A DNA stretch of 11,070 bases, from the NCBI GenBank assembly GCA_019247135.1, contig JAFAPL010000027.1, positions 1 through 11,070 of the forward strand, read 5' to 3'. Numbering within the stretch: position 1 is the first letter of the stretch; the number at the start of each line of letters is the position of its first letter. This document shows positions 7,096 through 11,070 of the stretch, piece by piece. A model generated the notes under the pieces. That model did not search any database and was not told where the DNA came from. It worked only from the letters and a program-made list of their open reading frames with translations. The position numbers and the translations under genes are program-made. Source of the DNA: Chloroflexota bacterium (GTDB lineage Bacteria; Chloroflexota; UBA6077; CF-72).

Positions 7096-7611
7096 GTGAC
7101 AGTGCTTGCGAAGTCAGAGGGTGGATTGAAGCTGACGAGCGTAGCCGGGCGCGGGCTGCTGGCGGGTCTCCTGGGCGTCGCGGTGATGACCGGCGCCGAG
7201 AAGGTGGAGCAGCTGATCACCGGCCGCCCCAGCTCGTTCGTCCCGGCTCATACGCTGGAGCGACTGCTGCGACTGCCGCGCAAACCCGACCAGGAACGCG
7301 TGCTGTTGAACTGGGCCATGCACTGGGGTCAAGGCGTGCTGCTGGGTCCAGTGCGCGCCCTGATGGCCCACCGTGGCGTGCGCGGGCCGATCGGCTCGTT
7401 CGTGCTCCTGAACCTGCGGCTGGTGAACGACCAGACGCTGGAGAATGCGACCGGTGTGGGCACACCGCCGTGGACCTGGCCCGCCGACGAGCAGGTGATC
7501 GATCTGCTGCACAAGGCGGTTTACGCGTTCACGACGGGATTCGTCGCCGACTGGCTGGTGTCCAGCCAGGCTGGCACGCCGAGACGCCGCCGACCCTGGG
7601 TGCTGCGTTGA
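7096..7611 (+). CDS. Conserved-looking hypothetical membrane protein (171 aa)
   Basis: Function unknown. GTG 7096 is preceded by a strong AAGGAG (7083-7088) with seven bases of spacing, which fixes the start. The chain has a short charged N-terminus, a Gly/Ala/Leu-rich helix (GRGLLAGLLGVAVMTGAEKV, ~residues 18-37), a charged stretch with GRPSSFVPAHTLERLL, then helices around LLNWAMHWGQGVLLGPVRAL, GSFVLLNLRLV and LLHKAVYAFTTGFVADWLV. It ends in a basic tail (PRRRRPWVLR). The pattern of a first helix followed by GAEKVEQ and a His/Trp-containing later helix recalls YagU/DUF1440-like inner-membrane proteins, but I cannot confirm that. The next gene overlaps its stop (TGATG), so the two are translationally coupled and may work together in the membrane. 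Confidence 0.75.
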   Translation: MTVLAKSEGGLKLTSVAGRGLLAGLLGVAVMTGAEKVEQLITGRPSSFVPAHTLERLLRLPRKPDQERVLLNWAMHWGQGVLLGPVRALMAHRGVRGPIGSFVLLNLRLVNDQTLENATGVGTPPWTWPADEQVIDLLHKAVYAFTTGFVADWLVSSQAGTPRRRRPWVLR

Positions 7612-7886
7612 TGCGCGAGGCACCCCGCAGCGCGGCCGCGGCGACCGAGGGACCGCACCTCGCGAGTACTCCCCGTCGGCGAAACATTCTCTTGCTCGTG
7701 ATCTTCGTGCCATTGATCGGCGTCGTATTCGCCTGGCTGAACCGAGATTGGCCGAGCTGGGCGCGTGTGATCGCGACTGCCTGGACGATCATCGTCGTGC
7801 TTGCCGCCGTCGGATTGGGCACCGACCTGTTCGGGCCACGCAACCAGAACACCACGTCGCGATCCGCGCAGCTCATTGTCCTGTAG
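7611..7886 (+). CDS. Small two-helix membrane protein, hypothetical (91 aa)
   Basis: ATG 7611 shares its A with the TGA stop of the preceding gene (TGATG), a classic translational-coupling overlap. The protein has a polar N-terminus of about 28 residues ending in PRRR, then two hydrophobic helices: ILLLVIFVPLIGVVFAWLN and WARVIATAWTIIVVLAAVG. These are joined by a short loop (RDWPS) and followed by a polar tail. The basic residues before helix 1 suggest that both termini face the cytoplasm. I recognise no family. A longer frame in the same phase runs back to 6951, but its upstream part is an Arg-rich shadow of the neighbouring gene. Confidence 0.65.
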   Translation: MREAPRSAAAATEGPHLASTPRRRNILLLVIFVPLIGVVFAWLNRDWPSWARVIATAWTIIVVLAAVGLGTDLFGPRNQNTTSRSAQLIVL

Positions 7887-7923
7887 CGCTGGCATGTCGC
7901 CTGCTACCGACGCTCCAGCCCAG

Positions 7924-7939
7924 CGCCAGTCCGCTGGCG
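7924..7939 (+). promoter_or_regulatory. Hairpin next to the SDR gene's Shine-Dalgarno, with competing upstream partner
   Basis: CGCCAG (7924-7929) and CTGGCG (7934-7939) form a six-pair stem with loop TCCG, two bases before AGGAGG (7942-7947). CCAGCGC at 7920-7926 could instead pair with GCGCTGG at 7886-7892, which would break this hairpin. The two folds exclude each other. Confidence 0.3.
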
Positions 7940-7952
7940 GCAGGAGGAACAC

Positions 7953-8840
7953 GTGACAGTCGAGAACACGCAAGCCAACCCGACGGCGGCGCACCCGAAA
8001 CCTCCCTTCCCCGAGCAACAGCAAGCCCACCCAGGGTCCGAAGCGGCCATGCAGCCGCGACCAGACTATGGCGAGCAGTCCTACCGCGGCAGCGCGCGGT
8101 TGACCGGCAAGAAGGCGCTGATCACTGGGGGCGACAGCGGCATCGGCCGGGCGGTCGCCCTGGCGTTTGCGCGCGAAGGCGCCGACGTAGTGATCTCCTA
8201 TCTCGACGAGGAGCAAGACGCCCAGGAGACGGCTCAGGCCGTGCGCGAGGCGGGCCGTACGTGCATCACCGTGGCGGGCGACATCTCACGTCAGGAGCAC
8301 TGCCAGCAAATCGTCCAGCGTGCAGTGAACGAGCTTGGCGGGCTGGACGTACTGGTCAACAATGCCGCCTATCAGATGACGCATGAGGGCATCGACGACC
8401 TCAGCGCCGAAGAGTGGGACCACACCTTTCGGACCAACATCTACGCCATGTTCTGGCTGTGCAAGGCTGCGCTGCCCACGCTGCGCGAGGGTGGCACGAT
8501 CATCAACACGGCCTCGATCGAGGCGTACCAGCCGAAGCCGTCATTGCTGGCCTACGCGACCACGAAGGGTGCGATCGTCACGTTCACCAAGGCTCTGGCG
8601 GCCGACGCGATCAAGCGTGGCGTGCGTGTGAACGCGGTGGCGCCCGGGCCGATCTGGACGCCGCTGATCCCCAGCACGATGCCGGCCGAGGAGGTCAAGC
8701 AGTTCGGTCAGAGCACGCCAATGGGTCGGGCCGGTCAGCCGGCGGAGCTGGCGCCGATCTACGTGTTCCTGGCCGCGCCAGAATCCAGCTACATCACCGG
8801 CGAGGTGATCGGCGCCACTGGCGGGCGCCCGCTTGCCTGA
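7953..8840 (+). CDS. SDR-family NAD(P)-dependent oxidoreductase, GSP39/YhxC-like stress type
   Basis: Classical short-chain dehydrogenase with a Rossmann fold. The nucleotide-binding motif is TGGDSGIG (58-65), followed by NNAAY (136-140). The catalytic set is Asn162, Ser188, Tyr201 and Lys205 (YATTK), then PGPIWTP. The ~50-residue N-terminal extension rich in Gln and Pro (KPPFPEQQQAHPGSEAAMQP, then YRGSARLTGKKALITGG) matches the Bacillus general-stress SDR group (YdaD/YhdF/YhxC) and the glucose/ribitol dehydrogenase-like branch. The Gly-rich cofactor loop suggests NAD(P)H-dependent reduction of a carbonyl; the natural substrate is not evident. The start GTG 7953 has AGGAGG at 7942-7947 with five bases of spacing, among the best Shine-Dalgarno sites in the window. 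The length (295 aa) is normal for this branch. The gene is convergent with the minus-strand hydrolase, whose stop is only 29 bases beyond, and I see no clear terminator in that gap. Confidence 0.93.
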   Translation: MTVENTQANPTAAHPKPPFPEQQQAHPGSEAAMQPRPDYGEQSYRGSARLTGKKALITGGDSGIGRAVALAFAREGADVVISYLDEEQDAQETAQAVREAGRTCITVAGDISRQEHCQQIVQRAVNELGGLDVLVNNAAYQMTHEGIDDLSAEEWDHTFRTNIYAMFWLCKAALPTLREGGTIINTASIEAYQPKPSLLAYATTKGAIVTFTKALAADAIKRGVRVNAVAPGPIWTPLIPSTMPAEEVKQFGQSTPMGRAGQPAELAPIYVFLAAPESSYITGEVIGATGGRPLA

Positions 8841-8869
8841 GCCCGAGGAGGACGCACTGTAACCCCCCA

Positions 8870-9790
8870 TCAAGCGGCCAGCCACTCGATCAGCAACTGA
8901 TTGACCCGTGCTGGTTCCTCCTGATGAGAAAAGTGTCCCGCCTCGGGCAGGTGCACCAGTCGGCCCGCGGGCGCCCAGCGCAAGAAGTCGCGAGTAAGCC
9001 TCACGTCGATGTACGGATCCTGGTCACCCCAGATCAGCAAGGTTGGGACGCTGACGGGCTGCTCCAGGCGGCGCAGGTCCGCCGGCCGCAAGCGCACCAG
9101 GGCACGGTAGTAATTCAGTCCGCTGGTCAACGCACCTGGGCGGGTCATCTCGGTCCGCACGTAGGCGATGTCCTGCGGTCGGACGCCCCGCGGGTTGCGT
9201 TGGCGCGCCGGAGCCAGCGACTGATCGACAAAACGGAAATTGCCCAGGCGGAGCAGGAGCTCGGGCAGGCGTGGGACTTGAAAGAAGAAGATGTACCAGC
9301 TCCTGAGCAGTTGTCGGGGAATGCGCCAGGCACGCCGCAGCGCATAGCCGGGCGGGCAGTTCGCGATGGCCAGTCGACGCGTGGTGTGGGGGTACAGGCT
9401 GCCGACTGACCACGCGATGGTCCCGCCCCAGTCATGGCCGATGACCGCGGCCGCCCGCTCTCCGTGATTCAGCTGCGCTACACAGCCGACCACGTCCGCC
9501 GCCAGCGTGGTGAGCGTGTAGGCCGAAACGCCGGCGGGCTTCTCCGACCGGCCGAAGCCGCGCAGATCGACAGCGACGACGCGCAGGCCGCGCTCGGCGA
9601 GCGGGTCGATCTGGAGACGCCATGAGTACCAGCACTCGGGGAAGCCGTGCAGCAGCAGGACGAGCTCACCGTCGGGATCGCCAGCCTCGACGTAATGCAA
9701 GCGCACTCCGTTCGTGAGGACGTAGTCGTGGCGCCAGCCTTGCTGGCTGGCGGGGTCGTCCTGGACGAGTTCGGGATCGACGTGCGCCAC
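8870..9790 (-). CDS. Epoxide-hydrolase-like alpha/beta hydrolase
   Basis: An alpha/beta-hydrolase enzyme of 306 residues, likely adding water to an epoxide. The oxyanion motif is HGFPECWYSW (48-57). The nucleophile elbow is GHDWGG with Asp120 as nucleophile, as in epoxide hydrolases and dehalogenases rather than esterases. The acid is Asp258 (WGDQDP) and the base His286 (EAGHF). The cap domain has Tyr166 (SWYIFFFQ) and Tyr228 in LNYYR; this pair corresponds to the epoxide-activating tyrosines of soluble epoxide hydrolases and favours that role over haloacid dehalogenase. There is no signal peptide, so it is cytoplasmic. The start is GTG at 9790; no other in-frame start lies between it and the stops at 9817-9815 and 9808-9806, and its Shine-Dalgarno is weak. 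It follows a broken alpha/beta hydrolase on the same strand by 24 bases. Confidence 0.9.
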   Translation of the reverse strand: MAHVDPELVQDDPASQQGWRHDYVLTNGVRLHYVEAGDPDGELVLLLHGFPECWYSWRLQIDPLAERGLRVVAVDLRGFGRSEKPAGVSAYTLTTLAADVVGCVAQLNHGERAAAVIGHDWGGTIAWSVGSLYPHTTRRLAIANCPPGYALRRAWRIPRQLLRSWYIFFFQVPRLPELLLRLGNFRFVDQSLAPARQRNPRGVRPQDIAYVRTEMTRPGALTSGLNYYRALVRLRPADLRRLEQPVSVPTLLIWGDQDPYIDVRLTRDFLRWAPAGRLVHLPEAGHFSHQEEPARVNQLLIEWLAA

Positions 9791-9804
9791 GCGGTGCTGC
9801 TTTC

Positions 9805-9822
9805 GCTAGCTAGCTTAGCTAG
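9805..9822. repeat. CTAG-rich repeat block at the end of a truncated hydrolase
   Basis: Within 18 bases lie three CTAG tetramers (9806-9809, 9810-9813, 9819-9822), including the perfect palindrome GCTAGCTAGC (9805-9814). CTAG is rare in many bacterial genomes, and this block is AT-richer than its surroundings. It puts TAG or TAA stops in four of the six frames. It contains the stop of the truncated hydrolase and lies just upstream of the epoxide-hydrolase start. Confidence 0.6.
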
Positions 9823-10355
9823 GGGCAGGCGGCAAGAACGTCGCCGGGAGCTCGGCCACGTCCGGCTTCCAGATAGACGAGTACCGCGGCTGCATCAATC
9901 CGTGGCGCTCGACGCCCGGCAGGCCCGGGTACTGCCTGAACGGCGCGTTCTTGCCCGCGGCCGGGGCGATCACGCCCTGATACGTAGGCGCAGCGCCGGC
10001 CGAGAGCAGCGTCACCACTCCGCCGTGTGAGATTCCGGCGATGACCGTGCAGTTCGGTCTGACGTTCGATTGACGCTGCAGCTGTGCGACCCCGGCGTTC
10101 ACGTCGTCGGCGCGCCAATGAAGCAACTGCATCACGGGCATCCCGCCGCGCAGCACCGGCCCCATGCCCGGCCCGTCGGAGCCGCCGTAGCCGCGACCCT
10201 CCGGCAGGAAGACGATCCAGCGATTGTCGGTCGTAGCAGCCGAAGGGCGGCCGCCAGGCGGGATCGTCCGAGTGGTGCGTGGGTGCTGGCGGCGGCACCG
10301 GTGCTGCGCAGGCAACAGCCACAAGTAGAAGCAAATGCCACAACCATTTCGGCAC
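9815..10355 (-). pseudogene. Alpha/beta hydrolase lipoprotein, frameshifted and C-terminally truncated
   Basis: GTG 10355 opens a frame with a lipoprotein-like signal (MPKWLWHLLLLVAVACAAP, Cys16), a Pro-rich linker and DDPAWRPP. That frame then turns into Arg/Ala-rich nonsense. The hydrolase-like sequence continues in another frame from about 10245 down: NRWIVFLPEGRGYGGSDGPG, then the nucleophile elbow GISHGG (Ser nucleophile) and TYQGVIAPAAGKNAP. The shift equals one extra base (or two missing); the C run of CCGCCCTTC on the minus strand, around 10243-10250, is a likely spot. The joined product would be about 180 residues and stops at TAA (9817-9815) before any catalytic Asp/His region, so it is also short at the C-terminus. 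The family is probably an exported esterase or dienelactone-hydrolase-like enzyme. A sequencing error could explain the frameshift but not the truncation. Confidence 0.65.
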
Positions 10356-10398
10356 GCGCGTTGTCTCTGGCCACTATTCGCCTGTCTGGTCGCGCCGT

Positions 10399-10415
10399 CA
10401 ACTCGCTGTTGACAC
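10399..10415. promoter_or_regulatory. Perfect inverted repeat GTCAAC-N5-GTTGAC between divergent genes
   Basis: Two six-base arms flank TCGCT. Each arm contains a -35-like element pointing outward: TTGACG on the minus strand (10403-10398), towards the hydrolase lipoprotein, and TTGACA on the plus strand (10411-10416), towards the exported protein. A dimeric regulator bound here could cover both. On the minus side an AATAGT lies 19 bases from the -35, which is long. On the plus side no good -10 matches the 10411 element. Confidence 0.4.
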
Positions 10416-10435
10416 CCCCATCGAAGCCGTGTCTT

Positions 10436-10462
10436 GACGCGTCCAACGCCCCGCACTAGCAT
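10436..10462 (+). promoter_or_regulatory. Candidate promoter of the exported-protein gene
   Basis: TTGACG (10436-10441) and TAGCAT (10457-10462) are separated by 15 bases, shorter than ideal. Transcription would start near 10469, about 70 bases before GTG 10541. CCGTCG (10465-10470) and CGACGG (10476-10481) can form a hairpin at the very start of that transcript. Confidence 0.35.
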
Positions 10463-10511
10463 CGCCGTCGCCTGACGACGGTCGCCGGGCGGGCGGCGGG
10501 AGAGGTATTCC

Positions 10512-10525
10512 ACCGTCGGGACGGT
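10512..10525 (+). promoter_or_regulatory. Small hairpin three bases before the Shine-Dalgarno of the exported-protein gene
   Basis: ACCGT (10512-10516) pairs with ACGGT (10521-10525) around loop CGGG. The strong Shine-Dalgarno GAGGAGGG follows at 10529-10536, four bases from GTG 10541. Confidence 0.3.
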
Positions 10526-10540
10526 TATGAGGAGGGTCTC

Positions 10541-11070
10541 GTGCATCGGTCCGTGATCCGTTCCCTGTGTTGTGCTGCCGCCGTCCTCCTGGTCGGCGCC
10601 TCGAACGTCGGTGCCGCCCCCGGTGGCCCTTCCAAACCGCCGGCGATCCCGAAGGTGCCGGCCCAGGCGCCGCCACTCACCCACGTAACGCGAATAGCCA
10701 AGCCACCCAAGCCCGCTACGACGGTGGGGCCAACAGTCGCCAGCCGCCACCCCAGCGAGAAGCCGCATTCGCTCAAGACGTTAGCGCGCGGCAGCGTCGC
10801 GAGCAGGCCGGGTGCGAAGGTTCAGCACCTGCGTCTTTCGGCAAGCCGAAAGGCCACGCCGCTGCCTCGGGCAGACGAAGGTGAGGACCTCACCATTGCA
10901 TCACTGCCGATGGCCCAATCCAGCCCCGGCTGTGATGCAAGCTGGAGCATTGCACCTGGCACAGTCAACAGCGACGGGTTTCCGACCGTCGATATCGAGG
11001 GTCAGACCAACTGCACCCCACCGGAGAGCCTCGTCGATAACGCCTTGACACTGACCCTGGGGAGCCTGGA
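10541..11070 (+). CDS. Exported protein of unknown function, 3'-truncated by window edge
   Basis: An open frame with no stop from GTG 10541 to the last base (176 whole codons). The start is well supported by GAGGAGGG at 10529-10536. The N-terminus is a Sec-type signal: MHRSVIRS, a hydrophobic core CCAAAVLLVGAS, and likely cleavage near VGAA-P (about residue 26). A Pro/Lys-rich, probably unstructured stretch follows to about residue 90 (SKPPAIPKVPAQAPP, KPPKPATTVGPTV), then a basic region. From about residue 115 the composition becomes domain-like, with two cysteines 27 positions apart, Cys131 (SPGCDASWSIAPG) and Cys158 (EGQTNCTPPE), that could form a disulfide outside the cell. A Ser/Thr/Leu-rich strand-like segment follows (LTLTLGS). 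I do not recognise the family. The Pro-rich linker before a Cys-containing domain suggests display at, or crossing of, a cell wall. Confidence 0.75.
   Translation, partial: MHRSVIRSLCCAAAVLLVGASNVGAAPGGPSKPPAIPKVPAQAPPLTHVTRIAKPPKPATTVGPTVASRHPSEKPHSLKTLARGSVASRPGAKVQHLRLSASRKATPLPRADEGEDLTIASLPMAQSSPGCDASWSIAPGTVNSDGFPTVDIEGQTNCTPPESLVDNALTLTLGSL

Noticed and set aside
6908..7099. 63-codon frame just before the membrane-protein pair
   Set aside because: No ribosome site, Ala/Arg-rich content, and it crosses the inverted repeats and the real gene's start.
8820..8869. GCGGGCGCCCGC palindrome near the SDR stop as a terminator
   Set aside because: It has no loop and no T-run, and lies inside the coding sequence; no terminator supported.
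8414..9409. 331-codon plus-strand frame crossing the SDR end into the epoxide-hydrolase region
   Set aside because: It ignores the real SDR stop and runs antisense to a hydrolase with a full catalytic set.
1..11070. tRNA, rRNA, CRISPR array or insertion sequence
   Set aside because: No cloverleaf-like segment, regularly spaced direct repeats, transposase motif or terminal inverted repeats were seen on either strand.

Overview
The window is GC-rich bacterial chromosome with densely packed genes, many GTG or TTG starts and purine-rich Shine-Dalgarno sites. No taxonomic marker gene is present. Three things make a Chloroflexota (Thermomicrobia-like) origin my best guess: a sugar-type ABC importer with an RR-containing lipoprotein signal, a two-domain KaiC-like ATPase, and a LuxR-HTH/GAF sensor. 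Another high-GC phylum, such as an actinobacterium, is not excluded.

Layout. (1) 1-468: the 3' part of a GNAT acetyltransferase. (2) 556-3679: a three-gene importer operon with a lipoprotein solute-binding protein, a MalF/UgpA-type permease and a MalG/UgpE-type permease. No ATPase gene is present, so a shared ATPase elsewhere must power it. (3) 3680-6811: a leader with a strong hairpin, then a KaiC-like double-RecA ATPase whose stop abuts the GTG start of a protein with an N-terminal LuxR-type HTH, a GAF-like domain and a histidine-kinase-like C-terminus. The kinase part has lost its phospho-accepting His and its N-box and G1-box residues. This pair is the most unusual part of the window and looks like an ATPase plus DNA-binding pseudokinase signalling module. 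(4) 6812-7886: an intergenic region with nested inverted repeats, then two overlapping genes for small membrane proteins of unknown function. (5) 7953-8840: a stress-type SDR oxidoreductase with the N-terminal extension of the Bacillus GSP39/YhxC group. (6) On the minus strand, 9790-8870: an epoxide-hydrolase-like alpha/beta hydrolase. Just upstream of it lies a frameshifted and C-terminally truncated second alpha/beta hydrolase lipoprotein (10355-9815) that ends inside a CTAG-rich block. (7) 10356-10540: a divergent intergenic region with a perfect GTCAAC-N5-GTTGAC inverted repeat. (8) 10541 to the window end: an exported protein of unknown function that runs off the edge.

How the genes may work together: the importer is a self-contained uptake operon. 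The KaiC-like ATPase and the HTH-GAF-pseudokinase probably form one signalling unit. The membrane pair, the SDR and the hydrolases look like accessory or stress functions. Short hairpins recur just 5' of the Shine-Dalgarno sites of four genes, which may be shared translational control or chance in GC-rich DNA.
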